A stretch of DNA of 64,000 bases from Notamacropus eugenii (GCF_028372415.1 NC_092872.1:548635205-548699204); one strand, 5' to 3'; positions 21,445 through 33,139 are shown, numbered from the stretch's first letter. A program made the numbers and translations. Notes: generated from the letters alone by a model not told the origin.

Positions 21445-22315
21445 AGTACAGCACTGTACCAAGATGTTTCCCTTACTCTGTACTCCATGATGTGGTATTT
21501 CCCCAAATCAATAGAGAATGAACATCCTGGGCAAGAAGATAGAAGTTCCATGTGCACTCATCCATAGATAGAGCCCAAGAGGTGAGTTTCTGAGAGAAGA
21601 CTTTTCTGACTCAAGAGAAAATAACAATTGGGATGATGGTGGAATAATCCTGGGAAACCACATGTGACTACCTCCATAGTGAACTTGGAGCTCATGGGCA
21701 ATGTTCCTGGGGCCCAATTGTCTTTAGAGGAGAGGGGATCTTGAAGAGGCAGTATGACATAGCTGATAGGTTGCTGGATGAATCCTAACAGTGGCTGATG
21801 GCAGTATCTATATCTGGAGTCATGGATAAACTAGACACACTAAAGAAAAGCAGCTACAGGACAACACAAGCAGGTCAGCAGAATACCTAAGGTGCTTCAT
21901 GAAGACCATTTGAAGGGGAAAAACAGACTTACAGCAGTCAGAAAGTTGGGAATAAGATCTTTGCCACATGTGATTTCTAAGCTAAGGCCATTATCTCCTG
22001 AACTCCATATGAACGTATAGGAGAGATTTCCTGCCCCTCCCCCCCCCCCATTCAGAAGGGTGACTTGTACTAACTATTTTTAGTATGCCATCTAGGTAAA
22101 CACCAGTTTCTAAAAACTAATTAATGCTGACTGGCTAATTGACATCAACTAATAATTAAAGGGAGAAGCACACTGGTGGGGGTTCATGAGCTATAGTGCT
22201 CCTTCAAGTCCCTCAAGATTACCCCTTTAGAGAAACGGGAGAAGGAACCCATTACCCATTCTAAGGAACTATAGTAGTAGTCCAAAGTAAAAGTGATTTG
22301 GGGATAGTAGCCCCA
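21445..22315. other. Single-copy DNA, no gene seen
   Basis: About 870 bases without a recognised repeat, apart from a run of ten C at about 22040. 22110-22160 is rich in TAAT/ATTA cores ('ctaattaatgctgactggct'). No exon is supportable. Confidence 0.45.
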
Positions 22316-22320
22316 GACAA

Positions 22321-22321
<1 letters not shown>

Positions 22322-22384
<63 letters not shown>

Positions 22385-22464
22385 GGGAAGGAAGGAAGGA
22401 AGGAAGGAAGGAAGGAAGGAAGGAAGGAAGGAAGGAAGGAAGGAAGGAAGGAAGGAAGGAAGGA
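22322..22464. repeat. (GA)n followed by (GGAA)n microsatellite
   Basis: 22322-22380 is a pure GA run. 22381-22464 is mostly GGAA units. The two motifs abut, giving a purine-only tract of about 140 bases. Confidence 0.97.
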
Positions 22465-22690
22465 AAGATTATTAAGCAATTACCATATGCTAAGCACTAT
22501 GGGTACAACTAGAAAAAATTATGATCCCATTCCTGCTCTGAAGGAGCTCACTCTATGATTGGGGGAGACAACACACATAAAAAGAGTATAACTGCAATGC
22601 CCATAAAAAGGCCCAAAAGTCCTACAATGCATGGACAGGACAAATGGTGAGGGTCTTTGGGTAAATCAACAAGCCAGAAGACTGCTCAGT
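22465..22690 (-). mobile_element. L2 LINE 3' end, reverse
   Basis: 'accatatgctaagcactatg' and 'ctgctctgaaggagctcact' are the reversed L2 3' end. The GGAA array sits right at its terminus. Confidence 0.7.
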
Positions 22691-22929
22691 GGGTCTTGAG
22701 GGTGTAGAGAGAGGTCAAATGGTAAGACTTGGTGGTCTTCCAATTCACCAGAATCATTAGAATTGAGGAGTGTGCACCACCATTTTGCCCTTCTCAAATG
22801 GCCTGGGACTGGGAGGAGAATAAGAAAAATCAAAGGGGAAAAGCAGCCCAGGGATCCATCACTCTGCAGGATCAACAGGAAACTAGAAGAGTGAGACATT
22901 TTTATTTCTATTCAACAGTAAATTTTTTC

Positions 22930-23210
22930 TTGTTAGCCTCTTCTTGGGAATAAAAAATGTCTTTTAATTAGAAAAAAGGATTTGAGTCCATTAAAAACCT
23001 CTTATGCTTACCCCCAAGAGACTGAAAGATGATAATTTCAAAGCCATCATCCTAGCACCTAATAGTGCCCCAAGGAAATGTTACTGGTTAGAACATCCTA
23101 GATAGACCCTTCCCAAAAGGCTTATCTCATCTCCTTTCAACTCTAGTGGCAGAAGGGCTGGAGAGATTAGACACTTTTGGAAGAGTTCCAGCAATACTTG
23201 TCTTAGTCAC
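22930..23210 (+). repeat. Unnamed dispersed repeat, copy 1
   Basis: Aligns by eye with 28925-29210: 'ttgagtccattaaaaacctc' versus 'ctgagtccatccaaaactat', 'ctctagtggcagaag' versus 'ctctggtggtataag', and 'gagagattag' in both. I cannot assign a family. 22691-22929 before it shows nothing. Confidence 0.55.
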
Positions 23211-23267
23211 AACGTTTTTTTCTTAAATTAAAGAATCATTTTCCTTAAGCCACATCTACAAAAACCA

Positions 23268-23630
23268 AAGTGGATCATAGGACCGTAAGATTTAGAGTCC
23301 TCATTTTACAGAGAAGGAAGTTGAGGAGAAGTGAATTGTCCAAAGTCACATAGCTAGGTAGTAATAGGCCTGGGACTAGAAGCCTTAACCCTCTGACTCT
23401 CAATTTAACTCAATTTTCTCTGTACCATGGCTTGTTCAAGATCACACAAGTAGTAAGTGGAAATTCCAGAACACAAACAGTCTTCAAAAATATAGTAGGG
23501 AGAACCCTAGTGCTATGAACTTGCTGTGTGAACTTAAGAAATGTCATTAAACCTCTCAGCCTCAGTTTCCTTATCTGAAAAATGAGCAAGATGGACTACC
23601 TAATCTATAAGACCAATCCCTATTCAAAAT
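23268..23630. mobile_element. MIR-like fragments on both strands
   Basis: 23268-23415 is reverse ('agtcacatagctaggtagta'). 23425-23470 is a second short reverse scrap. 23485-23630 is forward ('cctcagtttccttatctgaa'). Confidence 0.65.
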
Positions 23631-23875
23631 ATTATTATAGGTAGCTATATTGGAAAAATACATCTCCAATAGAAAAAAATGGGGGAGGAGAGGGAAGGAG
23701 TTCCATGGAATATAGCTTATTGGAATCTTGGGTCTTGGGCATGGATACAGGGTTTCAGTGCCTCCTTCGAACTCACAAAAAGGCAAACCTATGGAACCTT
23801 TGCAGTGATGAGTATAGACCAAATACAGCAGTCTTCTTCCCAGACTGGGTTCACAACAAATTTATGTCATCTCAT

Positions 23876-24119
23876 GGCAGCTGGGTGGCACAGTGGGTAA
23901 AGCACCAGGCCTGAAGTCAGGAAGACTCATCTTCCTGAGTTCAAATTTAGGCTTAAAAAACTTACTAGCTGTGTAACACTGGGAAAATCATTTCATCACA
24001 TTTGCTTTGGTTTCCTCATCTGTAAAATGAGCTGGAGAAGGAAATGGCAAACCACTCCAATATCTCTGCCAAGAAAACACCAAATGGCATCACAAAGAGT
24101 TGGACAAAACTGAAAAAAA
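23876..24119 (+). mobile_element. MAR1-type CORE-SINE, full length
   Basis: The cleanest forward copy in the window. It has the tRNA-derived head 'ggcagctgggtggcacagtg', the CORE 'tttcctcatctgtaaaatga' and the marsupial tail 'gaaatggcaaaccactccaa' ending at 'tggacaaaactgaaaaaa'. It is the main evidence for marsupial origin. Confidence 0.92.
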
Positions 24120-24381
24120 CTCTCCACTGAAGCTTCATATGGCAATACTTCCCTCCACCCCTTCACTGACCATCCCACTCTTCTCAGTAACCATTTCAAA
24201 TCTCTTCTCTCCTTCAGTCCCTAGTGTTCCCCACCCTACACTGTGTTCATCCTTTTTTTACAAAAAAAAATGGCCCTCCACTGTGAGTTCCCTCTTCCTC
24301 CCTACATGAAAACTTAAAGCCCTACTTTATCTTTGTCCAACCTCTCCTCCTTTACTGTCCTATCTCACCTTGATCTACTGT

Positions 24382-24459
<78 letters not shown>
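24382..24459. repeat. (CT)n microsatellite
   Basis: An uninterrupted CT run of about 78 bases inside L2. Confidence 0.97.
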
Positions 24460-24463
<4 letters not shown>

Positions 24464-24967
24464 CTTTTTCCTTCTGGAGTATATACATCCTTGCTCACTC
24501 TCGCTCTGCCCACCTGTTATTTTCAACCATTGCCTTCTACTAGTTCTTTCCCTACTATCTACAAACATGTTCAGACCTATCTCATCCTTAAAAAAACCCA
24601 GAAAACCTCATTTAACTCTGTCAACCCCAAACCATCATGCTGCTATAGATCTTTTCTCCCTCTCACTATCCAACTCCCTATTTCTAAAAAGTTTCCAATT
24701 CCTGACTCCACATCCTCCCCACTCACTTATTTCTCAACCTGTATAATCTGCCTTCTGATGCTTCCATTTTACTGAAACATTTACTGAAACATTACCAGAT
24801 AACCTTTTCTTTGTCCTCAGTTCCTTTGCCCTTTCTGTCACTTTTGATACTGATCAGCCCTGTATTGGGGCTTATTCTAATACCTCATTTATTAAATGCT
24901 GATCCATTTTATAGATATAAAACAGCCTAATGTGTTAAGTATTGAACAATGGGCTCTGGATGAATTT

Positions 24968-25649
24968 TGTTCGTTGACTGTATAGCCTACTTTAGAGACT
25001 GTTCAGGAGAGTTGAGTTAAATCACATCAGACCGTGAACACACTGCACCTTTGTTCTGTTTTACTATTCCCTCCCCTACTGCACTCCCCACATCTTATGA
25101 GCTCATGACCACCCGTATGAAGGATAAACTCCTGGCCACTGAGAAAAGTTTTCAGTCAAGCCAAACCATAAAGAGCAGGCTCCTATCTCTATGAGAAAAG
25201 GCCCGAAAGCAGCTGCAAAATGAGTCAGATAGGTAACAGTAGTCCCAAAAGTGAACAGCTGCACAAAATGTGAGAGATTCTCTTCCTCTTTTTCTCTGTC
25301 AATCAATTATAATGCCCAAAGATTTAAAAGCATAGATCTAGGAGGAGAGGTAATAGATAATATGATACTTCCCCAGAAGTCACTGCCCTAGAATTCCTGG
25401 GAAGCCAGGAAAACTGACCACAGCATGTTAGTGATGGGATCTTTCCTGTGCTAAAGAGGAAAGCTGGAAAGACATGTCTGTGAACTACCCTGATCGACAC
25501 TCCTCCCCCCAATAATTACATTGGAGGTTAGCAGCACTCCTATCTCTAGCCATTGGAGAGCTCAATTAGCTATAAAACATATACTTCAATAAATCTCATT
25601 TGGATTTATAAGTTTTGTTAAATGAATTCCCTCCCAAGTGTGAATGCCA
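24968..25649 (+). mobile_element. Possible solo LTR inside L2
   Basis: About 680 bases that do not belong to the surrounding L2. They begin TGTTCGTTGA and end GTGAATGCCA, with ATTT on both sides (24964-24967 and 25650-25653). A 'ctataaaacatatac' TATA-like motif and 'ttcaataaatctcatttgg' lie near the right end. The 4-base match is weak evidence by itself, and no second copy is present. Confidence 0.35.
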
Positions 25650-26034
25650 ATTTATCATAGAATCACTTATATGGAGAGACATTTATCAGGCAATGTAGGA
25701 TATGAGAGCTTAATCAATTCTCCATCTCCTTTTAAGGAAGCTTCCTACAAACCTAAAGAAATAGCACTAACTCAAATTGATGTCATGAAGGGGACTAATT
25801 CAACCCCACCCCTTCTCCTACATTCTCTTATTCCCTTGGTTTCCATGATTTTGTTCTTTCTTGATTCTATTTTCCTATCTTTCTAACTTCTCCTTCTGTC
25901 TTCTTTTCTCTATCCCTTCCATTAGTGTGGGTCTCCCCTGGGCTTAATCCTAGGCCTTCTCCTTTCTTGATACTTCTCAAGTCTCTATACAAATGGCTCC
26001 CAAATCTATATCCCAACCATTATCTTTTTCTTGA

Positions 26035-26285
26035 ACTCAATCAATATTGTTTAGTCATGTCTGACTCTTAGTGACCCTGTTTGGGGTATCCTTGGCAAAC
26101 ACACTGGTGGGATTTGTCATTTCCTTCTCTAGCTCATTTTACAGATGAGAAAACTGAGGCAAACTGGGTGAAGTGACTTGCCCAGGATCACACAGATAGT
26201 AAGTTTCGAGGCTGAATTTGAACACAGAAAGATGAGTCTTCCTGATGTCAGGTCATTCTATCCTTTGCACCATCAGCCATCCTTA
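26035..26285 (-). mobile_element. MAR1-type CORE-SINE, full length
   Basis: Reverse copy inserted in the L2: 'gtcatgtctgactcttagtg', 'tcattttacagatgagaaaa', ending at the head near 26285. Confidence 0.85.
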
Positions 26286-26659
26286 TTCTCATACACTCCA
26301 TGATGTATATATCTTCCTTGATATCATATGTGCATCTTAAACTCAAAATGCTCATGAAAGTCCTTGTCACCTTCCCCCTAAACCTACCCCTCCTCCACAC
26401 TTCTCTTCTTCTGTTGAGGGTATCAGCATCCTCATAGATGTTCACATTCACACTGCAGGTGTGATTCTCTCCCTGCTCCCTTTCTTGTATCCAAACTACT
26501 GCCAAATCTCATCAATTCTACCTCCATAATATCTTTTCTATCTGTACTCTTCTCTCAAACAGTGATTACCCTTATTCAGATACTATCATCACTTGCCTAG
26601 ACTATAATAACCTCCTTATCTGTCTCTGTCTCCAATCTCTCTCCAATTTATCTCTAGTT

Positions 26660-27126
26660 CAACAATTCTTAAACTTAAACCTCACGTGGGGTCACATAAC
26701 TGAATGTGAGGGTTGAAAAAAATTTGGCAATAGTAAAAGGTTTCTTAACATGTGATGACTAAAAATTAATTCAAAATCAAATTCATAAGGAATCTGAGGT
26801 GTTTCTGGTAGCATCTGCCCATGTTGCATCATGTGACTCCACCACAGCCTTGGTTCTGAACACACAGGTTGCTCACTTCGCACTGCATATTTTGTCACAT
26901 CAACAATTGCTACCAGAAACATGTTGGCTCACATATGAGGCTATTGTCTTTAATAAATGGTAAAATTATACATATACAAAAGAATTATTTTAAAATAAAT
27001 TTCTTTATAATTTTTCAGTAAATGTTTGATTTGTATACCTATTTTATATACCCATATATCCAGGGTTGCATAAAAATTTCTCAGGCGAAAAGAGGTTTCA
27101 AGTGGAAAAAAGCTTAAGAAGCCCTG
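26660..27126 (+). mobile_element. hAT (Charlie-type) transposon, non-autonomous
   Basis: A 467-base element with inverted ends: 'caacaattcttaaactt' on the left, and on the right the reverse of 'cagggcttcttaagctt'. The flanks 'ctctagtt' (26652-26659) and 'ctctatac' (27127-27134) share five of eight bases and fit the nTCTAGAn preference of hAT elements. L2 sequence runs on across the insertion. There is no transposase frame. Confidence 0.75.
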
Positions 27127-27570
27127 CTCTATACAACCACCAAGATAAACTTAAGATACAGGTCTTTGTCATGTCCCCTGCTTTAAAAACCTTCAGTGAC
27201 TTTGCAATAAAATAAACTCTTCTTAGCTTTGCATTTAAGGTCTGCAGTCACCCAGCTATCTTTCCAGCATTATTGCAAATCCATTCCCTTTCATGAGCTC
27301 TATACAATTCTGCCAAAATGGACTACTAATCACTTTTTGAACTTGATGGTTCATCTCTGACCTTCATGTATACACCCAGAGGGTTGATCCCTTGTTCCTG
27401 GAATTCACTTGTTTCTCATCTCTGTCTGTCTGAATCTATGCCTTCCTTCAAAATTAAGCTCAAATAGCAACACCTATAGGAAATCTTCCCTAATTCTCCC
27501 CATTTGTTAGTATCCTCGTCCTTCTCAATTTTCCTTGTGCTTTATACAAATAGTCCTTTTCCAATGCCTT

Positions 27571-27884
27571 ATTGTAATGTAAAGGGAACCCGAGGATCTG
27601 AAAGGTTACAAGAGCTAAGTACAAGCTCTATCAGATTCTACCATGGTGGAAATGTCTTGGATGTGATCCCAGCAACAGATCAAATCTTCCTTCTAAGAAT
27701 CTAAGTATATGGAGACTCACTACCAGACAAGATAAATGTATAGGTTAGTTTTGTAAAACTGTTTTTTCTCCATTTTCTCTCTTTTTTTTTCAGAGTGTTT
27801 TGATGGGGAGAGAAAAAGGAAAGGAGATATTTAGAAATAAAAGTAATGCAAAATAAAAGATATCAACAGATATTTTTAAAAGAA
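27571..27884. other. No recognised feature
   Basis: Follows the L2. It contains an A/G-rich stretch near 27805-27870 that could be a decayed LINE tail. No gene. Confidence 0.4.
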
Positions 27885-28085
27885 GAAATATTGGATTCAA
27901 TTAAATCGAAATGGGTTCAAGTTCCAACTCTGACACTTAATCTTGACACTTACTCTGAGTCTTACCTTTCTGAGCCACAGTCTCCTCATCTGTAAAACAA
28001 GAATAATACTACTGACACTACCTACCTTATAGGAAAGTGCTTTGTTAATCTTACATAAAGTGAGTCATTGTTATTTCAGTTATAG
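27885..28085 (+). mobile_element. CORE-SINE (MIR/THER1-like)
   Basis: 'ggttcaagttccaactctga', 'acagtctcctcatctgtaaa' and the 'gagtcattgttatttcag' end. Confidence 0.75.
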
Positions 28086-28589
28086 TACAAATACAGGGCA
28101 AATAGGCCTACGTGTCTAATATTTGTATGCCCTGTATGGCACAAATGATTAGCTTAAAATATAATATTTTCATAAAAGTTACTTAGGTATTGAAAGGAAA
28201 GATGATACAGTATCTAAAGAATAGTCCTGAAGCCAAGAAGATCTGAGTTCAAGTTTTGCCTAAACAGGGAGTACCTTAAAACCAAAGATGGGCTAGTAAA
28301 TATTTAATAACTCTCTTCTTCCCTCCCAAAAATTTTTTTTGTGTATGTCATATTTTTAAATTTAATCTACATGATTAATATTGCTCCATCACTTTCTTAA
28401 GTTTCCATAATCAGCAAAACTCTAAATCAAGCCCTGATTTGTAATGTTTGCTGATTTCAGTTTAAGTGTTCACATTGAAAATTTAACTATCAGTTCTTAG
28501 GAGCCCCAGGAGCTATACCAGTGAAATCACAAGTTCAGTCCTTATTCTCCATATTCAAATATTAAAAGATGTTTCTCCAGTGAAGAATG
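28086..28589. other. Mostly unrecognised DNA with a SINE head
   Basis: 28195-28290 is the forward head of a tRNA-type SINE ('agatctgagttcaagttttg'). The remainder is single-copy and without a gene. Confidence 0.5.
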
Positions 28590-28745
28590 GTAAGGTATAA
28601 TGGAAAACCCCCACAGGTTGAAAGCTGGGTTCAAATCCCAGCTTTTCTATCTGTATGACCTTAAGCAATCAAGTCCCTTTCCAACACTGAGCCTGAGTTC
28701 CCTCATCTATCAAATGATGGGGCTGAATTAAAATGACTTCTTAAG
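28590..28745 (+). mobile_element. MIR-like SINE
   Basis: 'gggttcaaatcccagctttt' head, then 'cctgagttccctcatctatc'. Confidence 0.7.
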
Positions 28746-28924
28746 TTACTCTGAGAGGTTAAGATTGTGCATCACTAGTGTCACTGACATTAAAAGTAAG
28801 CTGTCAGCTCTGGTCCCAGTTATTTCTGAGCCAGAGTTAATGGGTATACATTTAGCAGGAGACCAACATTCTGCATTCTTTGTGCAAACTGAAAATTGAT
28901 CAAAATCTCTTTTCCTGCAGAAAT

Positions 28925-29210
28925 TCAAGCCTCTTGCTTTTCAGCCTCTCATTGAGAGAGAGGAGGAGGAGGAGGATCTGAGTCCATCCAAAACTATTTT
29001 ATCTTAACCCCAAAAGTGTTTTTTTTTAAGGCCATGATTTGAAAGTGATTACACTATCACATAGTGTTACCTCAAGTCAAGGTTACTAGCTACAACTTCA
29101 GGGCGACCCAGATAGACTCTCTTCTAGAAGGGCTTATCATAGCTCTTCCCCAACTCTGGTGGTATAAGGACTAGAGAGATTAGGTACATTTAATAAAAGT
29201 TACTTATGTG
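28925..29210 (+). repeat. Unnamed dispersed repeat, copy 2
   Basis: Partner of 22930-23210, in the same orientation and of similar length. It includes 'gcttatcatagctcttcccc' against 'gcttatctcatctcctttca' in copy 1. The two copies sit 6 kb apart with different flanks, which fits a transposed repeat better than a local duplication. Confidence 0.55.
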
Positions 29211-29224
29211 TGCCAAGAGCAACC

Positions 29225-29700
29225 TCAAAGATATCATCCAGCCCATATACAGCGCAATATTTCATGGTAGTACTTTTGTGGTAGCAAAGAAGTAGAAACA
29301 ATGTGGCTGCCCATCAATTAGTAAATGACTGAACACACTGTAACACATAAATGTAATGGAATATTATTGTGCTGTAAAAACCAATGAAAGTGAGGAATTC
29401 AGGAATTCATGGGGAGATGATGAATTGATATAAAATAAACAGAACCAGGAAAATAATATACACAGTGACTACAACAATGTAAACAAGAAGACCAGTAGAA
29501 AGAAGCTGAATGCTTTTTAATTGCATTCACCAATTTTGATTCCAAAGACGAGATAAGGAAAAGTACTTCCTTTTGTTAGAAAGGTGGGGGACTACAGTAC
29601 AGCACTGTCATAGTACATTCAATGTCAAATGTGGTCAATGTGTCCATTGGTTTTACACAACTTTTTCTTTGCTCAGTTGATGGGGGAAGGTGAAGAAGGG
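29225..29700 (+). mobile_element. L1 LINE 3' end, old
   Basis: 'ctgcccatcaattagtaaat', 'aatgtaatggaatattattg' and 'tgatataaaataaacagaac' follow marsupial L1 order. It is heavily diverged. Confidence 0.75.
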
Positions 29701-30394
29701 GGAGGGACTGAAGAGCATGCTCAGTATACATCAATGATACAATCTCAGCAAGAAAATTAGAGATCCTACTTCCAGAAAGCCCTGATGATATGTAATGGAA
29801 GGGCCCTGCTCCCTGATCTCAAGTGTGGGCAAGACATTCTGTGACTGGTTCTGATCTATTCACTACATATGTATTAAAGAGGAGTCTTTTTGATAGGCTG
29901 CGGAGCCAGAATTGGGGTACGTTCAAAAGGCACTAACCAGTCAAAGAGAATCTCTTCATTTTCTACCAGCCACTATTCTTGTGAGACAGACATTCCAGAA
30001 GCCTTCAGTAGGAGAAGAAACCTTAGGCCCTTATCTCCCCATCAGGACCCTGCTGTTACTGCCTCAGTTATATCTAGTCTTTCCTATTTCTACATGAAGA
30101 AACACTGGCAATTACTACAACTTTGTTAATTTTCAAAGGCCAGAAGAGGGAGCCACCAGTTAGCAAACAAGTAGGCCTCCGTGCTAGGATTGACCAGAAG
30201 CCAAAGCTCCAACAACCTGTTCCACCCACCAGAAACTGAAAGCAGCCAAAAGGGAAAGCTACTGCTGTTCATTCATCCACTGACTATGGCAAATTTGTAC
30301 ATGAATTTGGTGAAGTAAATGTTATGTAGAAGTTGCTTTAAGTTTGAGGCCATGCTCCCCAGGGAAGAGTGTGCCACCAGATATCCTGGTTATG
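29701..30394. other. Single-copy DNA, no gene seen
   Basis: About 690 bases. A 79-codon frame (29890-30129) has no recognisable domain and overlaps another open frame, so it is not called. Confidence 0.45.
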
Positions 30395-30644
30395 TCTTTA
30401 ATCAATCAATAAACATTTATTCAGGGTCTGCAATGTGCCTGGCACCTCAAGCAACCCTTTATAAAAGCTAATTTATGTTAATTGGTTAAATGAAAGTGAG
30501 GTGCTAATCACTGGTGGTTAACTTGGGTTAAACACATCAAAATGTGTCCTAGAAAGGATAGCATTAGAGAATTACCCTAATCCCTAAAACCCTAAGGGGG
30601 AGCCTCTCTCTTTGGAAAAGTGACTTTAGAGTCTAGCTATGTTT
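30395..30644. other. Short reverse L2 terminus and unrecognised DNA
   Basis: 30395-30450 is a reversed L2 end ('aatcaataaacatttattca'). The rest shows nothing. Confidence 0.5.
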
Positions 30645-31375
30645 GGTTTTTTTGTAAGTTTTTATTGATTCCTTCTATTTCTTACATTGTCTTCATGATC
30701 CCTAGTATCTTTCCCCTCTCCGCTCCCAGAAAGTCATCCCATGTAAGAAATGGTATTTTTTAAAGAGGAAAAAAGTCAGAATTCCTGGTTGCTACATTGA
30801 GAAGTTGGAAAATGTGCAATATGTGACATTTGTGGACTTTTCACCTCAATAAAGAGGTGGGTTGGAGGTATCTTCTCATGTCTCTTCATTCAAGTCATGC
30901 TTGATCTATAGTTATCTATAATTTTGTTAAATTGATTTATAATGTTGACCATACTTATAATAGCTATTAATTATAACTGTATTCATTACAGCTAATAAGT
31001 ATACTTTTCTTTATAATTTATAATCTTGATTTATCATTTTGGTATATCATTGTTCTTTCCATTTACATTGTTGTAAGTTACTGTTTATTTTGTTTTCTTT
31101 GCTCTGCTTGCTTCACTCTGCATCAGTTTATATGGAACTTGTCATGGTTCTCTGTATTTAGCACACACATCATTTCTCAGAGCACAACGACATTCTATTA
31201 CATTCATATCATCACAATTTGTTTAGCCATTCCCCAGTCAATGGGTATCTACTTGGTTTGCAACTCTTTGCTATCACAAGAAGTGCTACTATAAGTATTT
31301 TGGTGGACATGGGGACTTTCTTCTTACTATGGCGTCCTTGGGTAACTTTGTCTACGTTTGTTACAAAGATGTGCT
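30645..31375 (-). mobile_element. L1 LINE 3' part, reverse
   Basis: Reads as reverse marsupial L1: 'cttcactctgcatcagttta', 'acaatttgtttagccattcc' and 'tcaatgggtatctacttggt'. About 30750-30870 looks foreign, so a small insertion is possible. Confidence 0.75.
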
Positions 31376-31680
31376 TATTTGAAGGGAAAATGAATGGAGA
31401 AAGGGAAGCATTCAGAAGTGACTATGATGTAAAAAAAGGGATGGGGCATTAATAAAAATTCAAAAATAGAACAAAACTGCCATCTGGAAGACCTATGATC
31501 AGAAAAGCACATGGAAGGGCACACAAAGAGATTAGTGATTAGAGGGTGGTCTTTAGAAAAGAAAACCCTCACTACAAACTTCCTATGGTCTACCTCTAAA
31601 ATTGAAGACCAAAAGTATTGTTTTAAATCATAATCTTTAAGATGTGTTTACCACTAATGGGCACTAGAGAGAGCTATGGG

Positions 31681-31714
<34 letters not shown>

Positions 31715-31881
31715 GTATCACTGAGAGAGTCTCAAAGAAGTTTCTCAGAATGTGAAACCAAAAACAGAAACAAAAAAAGAAAAGAAATATCTCAGCTTCC
31801 TTTGTGAGAATTGGCAAAGAATAAAACTAGGAAAGAAGATACTAATAAAATAAAAAAAAATTCCGAAGAAGGCTTTTTTTT
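31376..31881. other. Unrecognised DNA with a (TA)n run
   Basis: 31683-31712 is a TA dinucleotide microsatellite. The rest is A-rich single-copy sequence. No gene. Confidence 0.6.
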
Positions 31882-32120
31882 TACATTCAGTCATTTCATT
31901 TGTGTTTGACTCCTTGTAACCTTATTTGGAATTTTCTTAGCAAAGATAACAAAGTGGTTTGCCATTTCCCTCTCCAGCTCATTTTACAGATAAGGAAACT
32001 GAGGCACACATGGTTAAGAGATTTACCCAGGGTCACACAACTAGTATGAGTCTGAGGTCAGATTTCAACTCAGGTCCTCCTGACTCCCAGAATCAGCGTG
32101 TTTATCTTAGCTTTCCCACA
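31882..32120 (-). mobile_element. MAR1-type CORE-SINE, full length
   Basis: Reverse copy: 'aagtggtttgccatttccct', 'cagggtcacacaactagtat', ending near 32120. Confidence 0.87.
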
Positions 32121-32204
32121 AAGGTCAGAAACTTTATATTCTCAGAGTTTCCAAACCATGACATTTTTGAGTTATAAAAACTCTTGATAATCTTTCTCCA
32201 CCCT

Positions 32205-32730
32205 TTCATAAGCAGAAGACTACTTCTATAGTCAGAAGAACTTAGGTTTGAATTATGATTACGCTCTTTGTTACCTATATGACCCTACACAAATTATCAT
32301 CCCCCTGGGCATCTGTAAAATAGAGATAATATTTATGCTGCTGACTTCATCAAATTGTTGGGAGCAAAGTACTTCATAAATTTTAAAATGCTATAAAAAT
32401 GAACGTTGACAAGGACAATGGAGAAAGAATGACCTCCATCTTTCCGCATCCCGACCAGGCTGGCCTTTTGTGGATTTTTCTCTTCTTTGTCCTCCTTGAT
32501 CTCTCTGCAGCATCGAAGACAGAGAGAACAGAGAGACAGAGACAGACAAGACAAAAAGAGGATAAAGAAAGGGGAGGGGGAGAGAGACAGAAGAATTCAT
32601 TAAGTTCTTACTATGTGCCAGGTTGGGAGCTAAGTGCAGAAAATACAGATACAAACAAATAAGATAGTCCCTGTCCTCAAGGGCCTTTCATCCTAATGGT
32701 GGGAGACAATGAATGAGAGGAGCTGGAAAG
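32205..32730. mobile_element. Forward SINE, then reverse L2 3' end
   Basis: 32205-32405 is a forward CORE-SINE ending 'ttttaaaatgctataaaaat'. 32520-32590 is GA-rich. 32592-32730 is a reverse L2 end ('cttactatgtgccaggttgg', 'ctgtcctcaagggcctttca'). Confidence 0.7.
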
Positions 32731-32830
32731 GCACATGAGGACGTGGAAAGAAAGTTATGATGAGACTAATACCATAAATATCCTCTTCTGGATGTTCTGT
32801 CCTCTTGTGGCTTCAGATATGATACACACC

Positions 32831-32834
<4 letters not shown>

Positions 32835-32868
<34 letters not shown>
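32835..32868. repeat. (CT)n microsatellite, short
   Basis: About 30 bases of CT. Confidence 0.9.
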
Positions 32869-32870
<2 letters not shown>

Positions 32871-32874
32871 AGTA

Positions 32875-33135
32875 CAATTCAAATTCCTTGGCTCTGCCCA
32901 CCATCTGGTGTCACCCTACCTAACAGTTTAATTCCATATTATTCTTTTCTACTCACTATATTCTAGCCAAACACTACTCTCTGACTTCTGGGTATGTCCC
33001 CAAAACTTGGCTGTAGCCAATGTCTGCAACAGGCTTCTTACCTTTTTCAGCTGTTGAATTTCTTCCCATTCCATTATCTTCCAGCCTAACTCAAATACCA
33101 CATGCTCCAGGAAGGTCAATAATGACCTTTTGTTT
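32875..33135 (+). mobile_element. L2 LINE 3' region
   Basis: 'cactatattctagccaaaca' and 'ctcaaataccacatgctcca' are in the order expected for the last 400 bases of L2. Confidence 0.65.
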
Positions 33136-33139
33136 TTTT

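Larger units (their letters stand above)
24130..27570 (+). mobile_element. Long L2 LINE, broken by later insertions
   Basis: Forward L2 ORF2 sequence reappears in order at 24130-24890, 25780-26034, 26286-26659 and 27127-27570 (for example 'ggcttaatcctaggccttct', 'caagtctctatacaaatggc', 'aattctacctccataatatc', 'catgtcccctgctttaaaaa', 'tcaaaattaagctcaaatag'). The pieces are separated by a CT microsatellite, an LTR-like segment, a reverse SINE and a hAT element. No open frame is kept. Confidence 0.7.

Noticed and set aside
23876-23960. tRNA-gene-like heads of SINEs throughout the window
   Set aside because: They are the tRNA-derived 5' parts of MAR1-type and MIR-type SINEs. They lack a complete cloverleaf and are followed by SINE bodies.
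29795-30390. A possible LTR starting TGTAATGG like the fossil at 9357
   Set aside because: The similarity stops after the first bases, and no end or target duplication could be found.
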